Shown piece after piece: positions 52,244-61,227 of a stretch of DNA of 64,000 nucleotides. The stretch spans positions 372,001-436,000 of the forward strand of contig NZ_AUFJ01000009.1 of assembly GCF_000426445.1 (NCBI RefSeq), given 5' to 3'. The position numbers were made by a program, and so were the translations under genes. Position 1 is the first letter of the stretch. Each line of letters begins with the position of its first letter. The notes under the pieces are model-generated. The model was not told the origin of the DNA and searched no databases. It saw only the letters and a program-made list of their open reading frames with translations. This DNA is from Brevibacterium album DSM 18261 (GTDB lineage Bacteria; Actinomycetota; Actinomycetes; Actinomycetales; Brevibacteriaceae).

Positions 52244-52432
52244 ATCCCTGTGATCCGCCGGTGTCGCTCACCGGCACCGCTCATGTCTCATTCTGCTTCG
52301 TCAGAATCGCCGAACGACGATGTGGAGCGAGACACGAGCGGGAGATGGGACGCGAACGCCTGCGAATGCGCTGGGCCCGCCGCAGAAGCTGCAGGCAGGC
52401 CCAGCGCTTCCCCTGGTCAAGAGGCTAATCGG

Positions 52433-52520
52433 CGGTGAGTGTGGGATTTGAACCCACGGAAGGGGGTTGCCCTTCAACGGTTTTCAAGACCGTCACATTC
52501 GGCCGCTCTGTCAACTCACC
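52433..52520 (-). tRNA. tRNA-Ser(TGA)
   Basis: An 88-nt class II tRNA: acceptor GGTGAGT/ACTCACC with discriminator G, anticodon loop CTTGAAA (anticodon TGA), long variable arm (TGAAGGGCAACCCCCTTCC region) and T-arm GTGGG-TTCAAAT-CCCAC. CCA is not encoded. Confidence 0.97.
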
Positions 52521-52630
52521 TGCGCACGAACGCTCGGCTCGTGCTCCCAGTATTCTGCCACAGGCGCCCGCGAGGCGGATGAGCGGGCATCGCGACACCG
52601 CGCGGGACCCTCACGGCCGCCGAGGCCGGC

Positions 52631-55492
52631 TCAGAAGAGGAAGTCGTCCTTGCTCCAGCGCCGCGCGTTCACCGGCTTGGGACGAGGTGCGGCATCGCCC
52701 TCCTCCACATCCTCGCCTGCGAGGTCCTCATCCTCGTCATCGAGTGCGTCGAAGCCTTCGTCGTCTTCGTCGCGGATGTCGTCCTGGTCGTCATCGGAAG
52801 CGCCGTCGCGTCCTCCGTCTTCCTCAGGGAGGTCCTCCGCCTCGGAGGCCTCACGCTCGAAGAGGGCCTCGCTGTCGTCAGGGGTCTCGCCCTCGCCGGG
52901 GGCTGTGACTTCGCCTGCCTCAGGAGCCGCGGCTGCATCGACGGCCTCGGCTGCGTCCACGGACTCGACCGCGTCAGCGGGCACGACTGCGTCATGGTCC
53001 GCAGCCGAGTCCGGCGATTCTGCGGCCTCGCCTCCGGCCCGCGACGCGGCCCCTCCTCGTCTCCCCGCACCGGTGCGCGACCGCGATCCGGCAGGCCTCA
53101 GCAGCTCCTCCGGCACCTGGAACGCCGCGGGCGCACGGAACCGGCCGTGCTGGCCTCGCACCTCGTGGTCATCAGCCTCTTCCGGATCGACCGCGACGCT
53201 CGGCTCAGCGGCGGACGCAGGAGCGTCCGCGCCCTCGGGAGACTCCTCTCCGGCGTCGGCCCCGGCGCCGACCGCGGCCGCGCTCTCATGCACATCCTCG
53301 GCGGCTTCCATCCCATCGGAAGCCCCGGGTTCCGCCTTCTCCGCAGCAGCGGTGGGCAGCGGAGCGGTGAGCGTGGGAGGCGATCCGGCTGCGGGCATGT
53401 CGACGAGGGTCGGCAGCGAAAGGCCGGACACGGTGCCTCGCGGGGTACCGCTCCCCTGCGAGGAGGCACCGGCGTGGGCCCCACCTCGGCCTCCGTCGGA
53501 AACCATGAGGTCCGCACGTTCGTTCACAGTCACCGGGCCGGACACCGCCTCGGCCGCGCCCTCCCGGGGAAGACCGAAGGCATCCGTCTGCGAGGCATCG
53601 GCGGCCTTCGGGTTCCGCAGCGGTTCCTCCGCAGATCGTCCGTTCTCGGCGGGCGGCGTCGGTACGGCCGCCTCTTCCTCTTCGGAGGTCTCGTCTGCCG
53701 TCAGCGCCTCGGACGCAGGTGCCGAGGTCTGCGGCGCGACCACGGGCGTCGCTCCCGCTGTCCCAGCCTGCTTCCCCGCTTCTCCGGTCACAGAGTCCGC
53801 AGCCGGCACACCGATGCCCGCACCCGGTTCCGCCTCGACCTCACCGGCGTCCGTCTCCACCGCCGCCGCGCCAGCGCTCACATCCGCAGCCACTCCCGCG
53901 ACACTGGCCTCGCCCGCGGTGTCCGCACTCTCCCGTCCGCCCAGGAGGGTGCTGAGCGCGGCGAGCGGCACGATCACCCACGACGGCCGGTTGCGCTTCT
54001 CCGTCGCGATCTCCACGAGCAGCCTGTCCACCAGCGCCGCTCGCAGAACGGGATCGCGAAGGCTCGCGGTGGCGCCCGCGGCGTGCGAGTACCCGGACAG
54101 CAGCGAGTTGGTCGCCTGCCCGCACCACAGCCGCTCGGGAGCGGTGAGGTAGTCGTCGAGGAGGGAGCCCTCGGCCGCGGCACCGGCCGCCCCGGACCCC
54201 TCCGCTCCCCCGAACAGACCCTCGCCTGCGATCCGCCTCAGCTCGGCGCTCCGCCGCTCGAGGGCACCGCTGCCGCGCAGCCATGAGAAGCCGGCGGCAT
54301 AGTCGATGCTGCGCAGCAGGGCCACGAGGTCGAACGCGGCCGGCCGGGGCTCATCAGCGGGGTCTGCGGAGAACGAGATGACGCGCGGCCCCTCGGCCGT
54401 GCCGGTGAGGATGTTCTCGAGCGTGAGCTCCCCGTGGATGCGCTGCAGCGGTCCCACCGTCGTGAGCTCCTCCAGTGCGCGCGCGTGCTCACGCAGCTGC
54501 TCCTCGAGCCCGGCGAGCGGTCCGCCCGCCACCCGCAGCGCCCAGTCCACGCGTCTGCGCCAGCGGCCCACGAGCCGCGCCGTGGGCTCCCCGCCGCTCT
54601 GGACCAGGCCGAACTCCCCGGCCAGATCGCCGTGCAGCTCGCCCACCACCGTCCCGAGCGAGGACGCCTGCCTGTTGAACGAGCCCACGGACCCGGAGTC
54701 CACGCGCATCGCCAGCCGCACGGCGTCCCGCCAGACCGGATGGGAGTCGGGCAGGGCATGGGCGAGCAGCGCATACGGCGCAGAGAGCGTCGCCGAGTCC
54801 TCCGCATCGAACCAGCGGGCCTGCGCCCAGCCCACGACGGGGTGCACGGTGCGCGAGCCCACCGCCGTGAGCGCGAGCGGCACACGGACGGCAGGAGGAC
54901 GCCGGTCGCTCAGCGTGCGCACGAGCGTGAGGACGAAGGAGCCGTCCGGCGCATCGACGACCGTGCGGGTCTCCTGACCGCGGGAGGTTCCGATCCTGAC
55001 CCTCAGCTCGGCCGCCGCCGCTGCGAGCCGGTCCGGATCCGGCGAGAACGCCTCGGCCTCGGGCGCGCCCCCCAGCTCCTCCCCCGCGAGATGCCCCGAG
55101 AGGTGTGCGCCGGGCAGCGCAGCGCGGGAGCGGATGAGCTCCATGAGCGTCTGCACACCCACGGGATCGGCCGCACCGTCGTATACGCCCACGGGCCCCA
55201 GCAGGAGGTCGTCCGTCTCCCCCACGCGGTGCTCGCGCAGCGCAAGTGCCTCCCGCGTGCGGAAGGTCAGGGGCAGCGCGATGCGGGCGGAGCGCTCTCC
55301 GCTGCCCACTCCCACCACGGCCATCGCCACGCGCACCGTGCCGCCCTCGGCCTCGGGGACGTCCGCGAGGCGCACCACGGACAGGGGCGTGAGGTCCGGC
55401 TCCTGCCCAGCGGGTCCGCCCAGCTGCGGGAACCAGCGCTGGCGCGGCAGCCAGCGCGCAAGGAGTCGCTCGAGATCGCTGCTGAAGGCCAT
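52631..55492 (-). CDS. Maltokinase-like protein with 430-residue acidic tail
   Basis: A 953-residue protein. Residues 1-520 follow the maltokinase/Pep2 layout: N-terminal cap LERLLARWLPRQRWFP, C-lobe QRIHGELTLENIL and FDLVALLRSIDYAAGFSWL. Key catalytic positions are changed: HGD becomes HGE, and the metal-binding DFEGEP becomes SFSADP, so it may lack kinase activity. Residues 525-953 are low-complexity, Glu/Ala/Asp/Ser-rich, ending with an RRWSKDDFLF motif. ATG 55492 is preferred over ATG 55501 because TACCAT ends 7 nt before it. No glgE, treS or glgB gene is in the window. Confidence 0.82.
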   Translation of the reverse strand: MAFSSDLERLLARWLPRQRWFPQLGGPAGQEPDLTPLSVVRLADVPEAEGGTVRVAMAVVGVGSGERSARIALPLTFRTREALALREHRVGETDDLLLGPVGVYDGAADPVGVQTLMELIRSRAALPGAHLSGHLAGEELGGAPEAEAFSPDPDRLAAAAAELRVRIGTSRGQETRTVVDAPDGSFVLTLVRTLSDRRPPAVRVPLALTAVGSRTVHPVVGWAQARWFDAEDSATLSAPYALLAHALPDSHPVWRDAVRLAMRVDSGSVGSFNRQASSLGTVVGELHGDLAGEFGLVQSGGEPTARLVGRWRRRVDWALRVAGGPLAGLEEQLREHARALEELTTVGPLQRIHGELTLENILTGTAEGPRVISFSADPADEPRPAAFDLVALLRSIDYAAGFSWLRGSGALERRSAELRRIAGEGLFGGAEGSGAAGAAAEGSLLDDYLTAPERLWCGQATNSLLSGYSHAAGATASLRDPVLRAALVDRLLVEIATEKRNRPSWVIVPLAALSTLLGGRESADTAGEASVAGVAADVSAGAAAVETDAGEVEAEPGAGIGVPAADSVTGEAGKQAGTAGATPVVAPQTSAPASEALTADETSEEEEAAVPTPPAENGRSAEEPLRNPKAADASQTDAFGLPREGAAEAVSGPVTVNERADLMVSDGGRGGAHAGASSQGSGTPRGTVSGLSLPTLVDMPAAGSPPTLTAPLPTAAAEKAEPGASDGMEAAEDVHESAAAVGAGADAGEESPEGADAPASAAEPSVAVDPEEADDHEVRGQHGRFRAPAAFQVPEELLRPAGSRSRTGAGRRGGAASRAGGEAAESPDSAADHDAVVPADAVESVDAAEAVDAAAAPEAGEVTAPGEGETPDDSEALFEREASEAEDLPEEDGGRDGASDDDQDDIRDEDDEGFDALDDEDEDLAGEDVEEGDAAPRPKPVNARRWSKDDFLF

Positions 55493-55499
55493 GTCCGTC

Positions 55500-55505
55500 A
55501 TGGTA
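55500..55505 (-). promoter_or_regulatory. Leaderless -10 box (maltokinase-like)
   Basis: TACCAT on the minus strand ends 7 nt before the ATG at 55492. Confidence 0.4.
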
Positions 55506-55571
55506 TCGGCCGGTCGGTCGCAATGTGGGATGTTTCAGCACGAACTGAGGTTCCTGGCGCACAATTGGCCG

Positions 55572-56858
55572 ATGCTCATCGAACACAGGAATCGCCAGCC
55601 GCTGCCGACCGCCGCCGATGTGGAGGGTGCTGCCGCGCGCATTTCGGATGAGATCATCACGACCCCCCTGCACGTCTCGGACCGCCTCTCCCAGCTCACC
55701 CGCGCCACCATCCACCTCAAGCGCGAAGACCTGCAGCCCGTCCGCTCCTACAAGATCCGCGGGGCATTCAACTTCATCCTCCAGCTCAGCGAGGACGAGC
55801 GCCGGCGCGGAGTCGTGTGCGCCTCGGCCGGCAATCATGCCCAGGGATTCGCCCGCGCCTGCAAGGCCCTGGACGTCCACGGCACCATCTTCGTGCCCAA
55901 GACCACGCCGAGGCAGAAGATCGACCGCATCCGCCACTTCGGCGGGGACCGGGTCGAGGTCATCATCGACGGCTCGACCTACGACGACGCCTCGGACCTC
56001 GCCAAGAGACACGCGGAGGTCACCGACGCGCTCGTGATCTCCGCGTTCGACGATCCGCTCACCATCGCCGGCCAGGGCACGATCGCCCTCGAGATCCTCG
56101 AGCAGCTCGACAGGGCTCCGGACGTCATCGTCGTGCCGGTGGGCGGCGGCGGCCTCATCGCCGGCATCGCCGCCTACGCCTCCGTGCACATGCCGCAGAC
56201 CCGCGTCATCGGGGTCGAACCCCACGGAGCGGCCTCGATGACCGCCGCCCTCGCCGCCGGCCGCCCCGTCACCCTGGGCAGCATCGACACGTTCGCAGAC
56301 GGCACCGCCGTGCGCAGGGCAGGCGACTACACCCTCGAGATGATCCGGCGGCACGGCGTCCCCATGACCACGGTCGAGGAGGGCCGTGCGGCGACGGAGA
56401 TGCTCAACCTCTACCAGGTGGACGGCATCATCGCCGAGCCCTCCGGCGCGATCGCCCCGGCCGCGGTGGGTCCCCTGGGTTCCGGAGCCCCCGTGGAGGT
56501 GGAGCCCGGCAGCGATGTCGTGTGCATCATCTCCGGCGGGAACAACGACATCTCCCGCTACGCCGAGGTGCTCGAGCGCTCGCTCGTCCACGAGGGGCTC
56601 AAGCACTACTTCATCGTGAACTTCCCGCAGGAGCCCGGAGCGCTGCGCGGCTTCCTCAACGATGTGCTCGGCCCGGACGACGACATCGCGCTGTTCGACT
56701 ACGTCAAGCGCAACGACCGGGAGACCGGGCCGGCGTTCGTGGGGATCACCCTGGGCGCGCAGGAGGACCTCGGGCCGCTGCTGGAGCGCATGGACGCCTC
56801 CCCGCTGGAGATCGAGCGGGTCAGCCAGGACTCCCCGCTCTTCCGCATGTTCGTGTGA
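55572..56858 (+). CDS. ilvA: Threonine ammonia-lyase
   Basis: A 428-residue fold-type II PLP enzyme deaminating threonine to 2-oxobutyrate. PLP Lys61 lies in RSYKIRGAFN, the phosphate loop in VPVGGGGLIAG and ISGGNND near the cofactor ring. The C-terminal regulatory part (about 335-428; HYFIVNFPQEPGALRGFLNDVL) is one ACT-like domain, so allosteric control by branched-chain amino acids is expected. ATG 55572 gives the normal N-terminus; no SD is seen and CACAAT ends 6 nt upstream, so it may also be leaderless. Confidence 0.94.
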   Translation: MLIEHRNRQPLPTAADVEGAAARISDEIITTPLHVSDRLSQLTRATIHLKREDLQPVRSYKIRGAFNFILQLSEDERRRGVVCASAGNHAQGFARACKALDVHGTIFVPKTTPRQKIDRIRHFGGDRVEVIIDGSTYDDASDLAKRHAEVTDALVISAFDDPLTIAGQGTIALEILEQLDRAPDVIVVPVGGGGLIAGIAAYASVHMPQTRVIGVEPHGAASMTAALAAGRPVTLGSIDTFADGTAVRRAGDYTLEMIRRHGVPMTTVEEGRAATEMLNLYQVDGIIAEPSGAIAPAAVGPLGSGAPVEVEPGSDVVCIISGGNNDISRYAEVLERSLVHEGLKHYFIVNFPQEPGALRGFLNDVLGPDDDIALFDYVKRNDRETGPAFVGITLGAQEDLGPLLERMDASPLEIERVSQDSPLFRMFV

Positions 56859-56929
56859 GGGTGCCGCGGCCGACCGTCACCTGCCTCCGCCGGCGTCGGT
56901 CGTGCCAGCCACCGTGCCAGGGCGCCCGA

Positions 56930-56935
56930 TAGAGT
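56930..56935 (+). promoter_or_regulatory. Leaderless -10 box (quinone oxidoreductase)
   Basis: TAGAGT ends 6 nt before the ATG at 56942. Confidence 0.6.
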
Positions 56936-56941
56936 GACGGC

Positions 56942-57952
56942 ATGCGCGCAATCACACTCACGGAACACGGCGGCCCCGAGGTCCTCACCCTCGCCGAGAC
57001 GCCCACCCCCACCGCGCGGCCGGGCCATGTGGTGGTCCGCGTCCACACCGCGGGCATCAACCGCGCCGACGTCCTCCAGCGTCAGGGCAACTACACGCCC
57101 CCGCCCGGGGCGAACACGGAGGTGGAGATCCCCGGCCTCGAGGCCTCGGGCTGGATCGAGGAGATCGGCGAGGGCGTGACGGGCTGGGCTGCGGGCGACC
57201 GCGTCGCCGCGCTGCTGACGGAGGGCGGCTACGCGGAGTACGTCGAGGTGCCCGCCGGCCAGCTCCTGCCCGTGCCGCAGGAGCTCTCGCTCGAGGACGC
57301 CGCCGCCCTGCCCGAGGTGCTGTGCACCGTCCATTCCAATGTCTTCTCCGCCGCCGGGCTGCGGCCGGGCGAGTGGCTGCTGGTCCACGGCGGTGGCTCG
57401 GGCATCGGCACCGCCGCCATCCAGATGGCCAGGGCGCAGAGCGCGAAGGTCGCGGTCACGGTGGGCAGCGAGCGCAAGGCGGAGTTCTGCCGGGCCCTGG
57501 GCGCGGATGCCGTCATCAACTACCGGGAGGAGGACTTCGTCGAGCGGATCCGGGAGATCACCGGCGAGGACGGAGCCCCCGGCGACGGCGCCGATGTCAT
57601 CCTCGACGTCATCGGCGCGAAGTACCTCGACCGGAACCTCAGGGCCCTCGCGGTGGACGGCCGCCTCTCGATCATCGGCCTGCAGGGCGGGACGAAGGCG
57701 GAGGCGAACCTCGGCCGGATGCTCCCCCGCCGTCTCTCCATCATCGCCACCACCCTGCGTGCCCGCCCCGACGACCAGAAGGCGCGCATCGTCTCCGAGG
57801 TCGCGGACACCTTCTGGAAGCAGGCCGTCGAGGGCACGATCCGCGCCACGGTCGACACGGTCCTCCCGCTCGCGGAGGCTCCCGCGGCACACGCCCGCAT
57901 GGAGGCGGGGGAGAACATCGGCAAGATCCTCCTGCGGGTCGCCGAGGCCTGA
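56942..57952 (+). CDS. NAD(P)H-quinone oxidoreductase, PIG3 type
   Basis: A 336-residue zinc-free medium-chain dehydrogenase/reductase: RADVLQRQGNYTPPPG substrate loop, GLEASGWIEEIGEGV, GGYAEYVEVPAGQLLPVP and Rossmann motif HGGGSGIGTAAIQMA, all typical of the PIG3/quinone oxidoreductase branch. It reduces quinones with NADPH, probably against oxidative stress. The next gene starts 4 bases downstream, so they form an operon. Confidence 0.92.
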   Translation: MRAITLTEHGGPEVLTLAETPTPTARPGHVVVRVHTAGINRADVLQRQGNYTPPPGANTEVEIPGLEASGWIEEIGEGVTGWAAGDRVAALLTEGGYAEYVEVPAGQLLPVPQELSLEDAAALPEVLCTVHSNVFSAAGLRPGEWLLVHGGGSGIGTAAIQMARAQSAKVAVTVGSERKAEFCRALGADAVINYREEDFVERIREITGEDGAPGDGADVILDVIGAKYLDRNLRALAVDGRLSIIGLQGGTKAEANLGRMLPRRLSIIATTLRARPDDQKARIVSEVADTFWKQAVEGTIRATVDTVLPLAEAPAAHARMEAGENIGKILLRVAEA

Positions 57953-57956
57953 GCCG

Positions 57957-58532
57957 GTGGGTCTGCGCGACCTCCTGGACGGGGGGATCTTCGGCAGGGA
58001 CCGGCGCACCCCGGAGGAGAGGCGGTTCGGCACCGGGCTGTGGCGCCAGCACCGCGACCGGTTCTCCCGTTCGGTGGACCGCTTCTTCGAGACCGCGCAG
58101 GCTCTCCACGCGGAGTTCGGGGAGGCCGGCGAGACTCACGTGCCCGAGGACGTCGTCAGCGACGCCCCGACCGCCGCCGCGGTGGAGGCCGTCTCCCGCC
58201 TCACCTTCGAGCTCAACGACCTGGACGAGCGGGTCGCGACCCTGATGGAGCGCTGCCAGCGCGAGGTCCCCCTGGAGGATCTGGTGCTCCCGGCCGACGG
58301 CAGGCGGCGCCTCGGCGATGTGCCCGAGGCCGTCTCCCGGGCCGCCTCCCTCGTCGCCCAGGCGGCGCAGACGGCGGCCATGCTCCGCGCGCACCTGCGG
58401 ATGGCGGACGCGGCGGGAACGAGCCGCGGGAGCGCCGATCGCCTCGGCGAGTTCCCGCGCTCGGCGCAGACGTACGTGCAGCGGGCCGCGGACACCCTCG
58501 CGGCCGCCGAGGCCGGGCTCCCGGCCTCCTGA
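57957..58532 (+). CDS. Uncharacterised coiled-coil protein
   Basis: A 191-residue helical protein I do not recognise by family. GTG at 57957 lies 4 bases after the quinone oxidoreductase stop, and the upstream gene's end (GGCCTGAG) does not give a strong SD, so coupling is assumed. It has a basic N-terminus (GLRDLLDGGIFGRDRRTPEERR), then Ala/Leu/Glu-rich heptad-like stretches (about 55-100 and 120-185). No membrane segment or signal peptide. Related small proteins are common as neighbours of MDR genes in Micrococcales, but no role is known. Confidence 0.75.
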   Translation: MGLRDLLDGGIFGRDRRTPEERRFGTGLWRQHRDRFSRSVDRFFETAQALHAEFGEAGETHVPEDVVSDAPTAAAVEAVSRLTFELNDLDERVATLMERCQREVPLEDLVLPADGRRRLGDVPEAVSRAASLVAQAAQTAAMLRAHLRMADAAGTSRGSADRLGEFPRSAQTYVQRAADTLAAAEAGLPAS

Positions 58533-58611
58533 GGGAGTGGGACCTGTCCGCCCGTGTGCCAGTCCGGAGACAGGGGCGGCCCAGGGCTTTCTCACGCCGT
58601 TCCCAGTCGCA

Positions 58612-58617
58612 TAGGGT
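58612..58617 (+). promoter_or_regulatory. Leaderless -10 box (flotillin)
   Basis: TAGGGT ends 7 nt before the ATG at 58625. Confidence 0.5.
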
Positions 58618-58624
58618 CGTGAGC

Positions 58625-60190
58625 ATGACTGCTATCAACACTCTCGTGGCAGGTGCGGGCGGCCTCGTCGTCGTCCTCATCGTCCTGCTCATCGCATACA
58701 TCGTCTTCAGACGCTCCTACCGGGTGGCCGCGCCCAACGAGGCGCTCATCATCACCGGCGGCAAGCAGCGGTCGCGCGGCGGCGACGTGGGCCTGGACGA
58801 GGGCTCGCGGGTGGTCGTCGGCGGACGCGCCTTCGTACGCCCGCTGTTCGACCGCGCCCACACCCTCTCACTGTCCTCCCGGCAGATCCTCGTCGAGATC
58901 GAGGCGCTGAGCTCCAACGACATCCCGCTCAAGCTCCGCGGCGTCGCCCAGATCAAGATCGGCGAGCGCACCGCCGATGTCCGCAAGGCGGCACAGCGCT
59001 TCCTCGACCAGCAGGACGACATCGACTCCTACTCCCAGGAGGTCCTCTCCGGCACCATGCGCTCCGCGGTGGGCACGCTGACCGTGGAGACGATCCTCCG
59101 CGATCGCAAGAGCTTCGCGGAGAAGGTCCAGGAGGACGCCCTGGACTCGATGAACAACCAGGGGCTGGTGATCGACACCTTCCAGATCACCTCGATCGCC
59201 GACGACGGCGGATCCTACCTGGAGGATCTCGGCAAGCCCGAGGCCGCAGCAGCCGCCAAGCGCGCCGCGATCGCGGAGTCCGAGGCCACGCGTCAGGCCA
59301 CCGAGGCGCGCAACGCCGACCAGGAGGCCATCGCCGAGTCGCAGAAGGCCCTGGAGCTCCGGCAGGCCGCCATCCAGCGCGAGACGGCGCGTGAGAAGGC
59401 CGAGGCCGCCGCTGCCGAGGACCTGGCCCGTGCCCAGCAGGAGCAGCGGATCCTCGAGGAGAAGCAGAAGATCGCGGAGCAGCAGAACGAGCTGCGCGAG
59501 CGCGAGCTGGTCGCCGAGATCCGCAAGCCCGCCGATGCCAAGCGGTACGAGGCTGAGCGCGCCGCGGACGCCCGCCGCTACGAGGAGGGCCAGAAGACCG
59601 ACGCCCAGCGCTACGCGCGCGAGCAGGACTCCGAGGCCGCGCTGGCGGAGGAAAAGAACCGGGCCGCCGCCGTCGAGGCCGCAGGCCTGGCCGAGGCCGC
59701 GAGCGTCCGCGCCCGCGGTGATGCCGAGGCGGAGTCCGCAGCCGCGAAGGGCCGCGCCGAGGCCGAGTCCATCGCCGCGCGCGGCCGTGCCGAGGCCGAG
59801 TCCATCGAGGCCGCGGCCGAGGCCTACGCCAAGTACAACGACGCCGCCGTCCTCTCGCAGATCCTCGAGGCCCTGCCGAAGGTCGCGCACGAGGTCGCCG
59901 CCCCCTACAGCAGCATCGGGAACCTCTCCGTCGTCTCCGCCGACGGCGAGTCGAAGCTGTCGAAGAACGTGGCCGTGGGCATGCAGGAGACCCTGAAGAT
60001 GGTCCAGTCCACCACGGGCCTCGACCTCGGGGAGTTCCTGCAGAACGCGATGGCCTCCCGCACCGGCACCGCGACGGGCGGCAGCGGAGCCGCAGCGACA
60101 TATGGTGCACCGAAGGTGCCCGGGGCCGTCTCCGGCGGCACCGGAAGCTCAGCGGTTTCGGCCGAGTCCTCGGACGACCACGGCGCCTGA
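58625..60190 (+). CDS. Flotillin-like SPFH-domain protein
   Basis: A 521-residue membrane-associated scaffold. Transmembrane or re-entrant helix 7-28, SPFH/band-7 domain (about 30-205: VAAPNEALIITGGK, LRGVAQIKIGERTADVRKAAQRFLDQ), long Ala/Glu heptad region with AEAESIAARGRAEAESIEAAAEAY repeats (about 210-405) and a flotillin C-terminus. Flotillins organise membrane microdomains. The NfeD-type partner often next to flotillin genes is absent. The ATG is 7 nt behind TAGGGT; a long upstream frame overlapping the previous gene is not used. Confidence 0.93.
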   Translation: MTAINTLVAGAGGLVVVLIVLLIAYIVFRRSYRVAAPNEALIITGGKQRSRGGDVGLDEGSRVVVGGRAFVRPLFDRAHTLSLSSRQILVEIEALSSNDIPLKLRGVAQIKIGERTADVRKAAQRFLDQQDDIDSYSQEVLSGTMRSAVGTLTVETILRDRKSFAEKVQEDALDSMNNQGLVIDTFQITSIADDGGSYLEDLGKPEAAAAAKRAAIAESEATRQATEARNADQEAIAESQKALELRQAAIQRETAREKAEAAAAEDLARAQQEQRILEEKQKIAEQQNELRERELVAEIRKPADAKRYEAERAADARRYEEGQKTDAQRYAREQDSEAALAEEKNRAAAVEAAGLAEAASVRARGDAEAESAAAKGRAEAESIAARGRAEAESIEAAAEAYAKYNDAAVLSQILEALPKVAHEVAAPYSSIGNLSVVSADGESKLSKNVAVGMQETLKMVQSTTGLDLGEFLQNAMASRTGTATGGSGAAATYGAPKVPGAVSGGTGSSAVSAESSDDHGA

Positions 60191-60270
60191 GGGCCCCGCT
60201 GCAGGGCCCGCGCTGCCCGCCGCCGGTCAGCCCGAGCCGGCAGCGTGGGTGCCCGCGCCCCTCGGGCAAC

Positions 60271-60309
60271 GCGAAAGCTCGGGCCGTCCTGGACGGCCCG
60301 AGCTTTCGC
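60271..60309. terminator. Near-loopless 19-bp palindrome between convergent genes
   Basis: GCGAAAGCTCGGGCCGTCC and its perfect complement separated by a single T, between the flotillin and HAD stop codons. On the minus strand the AAA/TTT blocks lie at the stem base. Confidence 0.85.
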
Positions 60310-60333
60310 ATGCGCACCCCGGGCGCGAACCGC

Positions 60334-61227
60334 TCAGAGCCCCAGGCGGGCCTCCAGCGCCGTGGCGAGGCCGTCGTCCTCGATGGGATCGGCCACGACC
60401 GTCGCTGCGTCCTTGACCGCATCGCGCGCCTGGCCCATCGCGATGGAGTACGAGGCCCAGCCGAGCATCTCGAGATCGTTGAGGCCGTCACCTGCACCGA
60501 TGGTGTCCGCGTGGTCCACACCCAGCTGCTCCATGACCCAGCTCAGGCCGTGGGCCTTGTTCACGCCCTCGGGGGCGATGTCGAGCCAGTTGCTCCAGCC
60601 CACGGCATAGGAGACGCCGTGCAGGCCGATCCGCTCGACGGATTCCTGGAACTCCTCGGTGGTCCCGTTGGGCTCGCGGAGCACGATGCGGGTCGCCTCG
60701 TGCCTCTTCAGCTCTTCGAACGGCACGATCTCCATCGAGTCCATGTCCGCCAGCTCGTCAGTGGGGAACTCCCCGTTCGCATAGCGCTGGAGCTGCGCGT
60801 TCTCGACCATGTAGAGGGCCGTGGGCAGCACCTCGACCATGCGGTCGAGCGCATCGGAGGGATCGAACGTCTCCGCCCGCACCACCTCCCAGCCGTGTTC
60901 GAGCTCGGGGTCGAGGCGCAGGATGACCGCACCGTTGGAGGCGACCACGTACCCCGCCGTCAGCTCGAGGCGGTTGGCCGTCTCCAGCGCGCCCGGAGCG
61001 GAGCGGCCGGTGGCGATCACGAGGTGGTGGCCGGCCTCGGCGGCGGCCCGCAGCACGCTGCGCTGACGCTCGGACAGCCGGTTGTCGTAGTCGACGATCG
61101 TGCCGTCGACGTCGAGGGCGATCAGCTGCGGGGAGAACCCGCCGTCGCCCGGCCGCGCTCCCGCCCCCTCTGCGTCATGGGCGTCTGCACGCTGCCCGGT
61201 CTCACCGCCGCGTTCCACATAGCTCAT
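60334..61227 (-). CDS. HAD-superfamily Cof-type phosphatase
   Basis: A 297-residue HAD hydrolase of the Cof subfamily. Motif [14 protein letters not shown] (Asp39, Asp41), motif II ATGRS, a C2B cap, Lys in HGLSW segment and motif [15 protein letters not shown] are present. Such enzymes dephosphorylate sugar phosphates or other small metabolites. The N-terminal 33 residues are Gly/Arg-rich. The ATG overlaps the serS stop (ATGA), so it is co-expressed with serS, a common actinobacterial pair. Confidence 0.93.
   Translation of the reverse strand: MSYVERGGETGQRADAHDAEGAGARPGDGGFSPQLIALDVDGTIVDYDNRLSERQRSVLRAAAEAGHHLVIATGRSAPGALETANRLELTAGYVVASNGAVILRLDPELEHGWEVVRAETFDPSDALDRMVEVLPTALYMVENAQLQRYANGEFPTDELADMDSMEIVPFEELKRHEATRIVLREPNGTTEEFQESVERIGLHGVSYAVGWSNWLDIAPEGVNKAHGLSWVMEQLGVDHADTIGAGDGLNDLEMLGWASYSIAMGQARDAVKDAATVVADPIEDDGLATALEARLGL

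Noticed and set aside
51437..52520. Genomic island inserted at tRNA-Ser
   Set aside because: Slightly relaxed composition and a tRNA suggested an island, but there is no integrase, no direct repeat of the tRNA 3' end and no other mobile gene.
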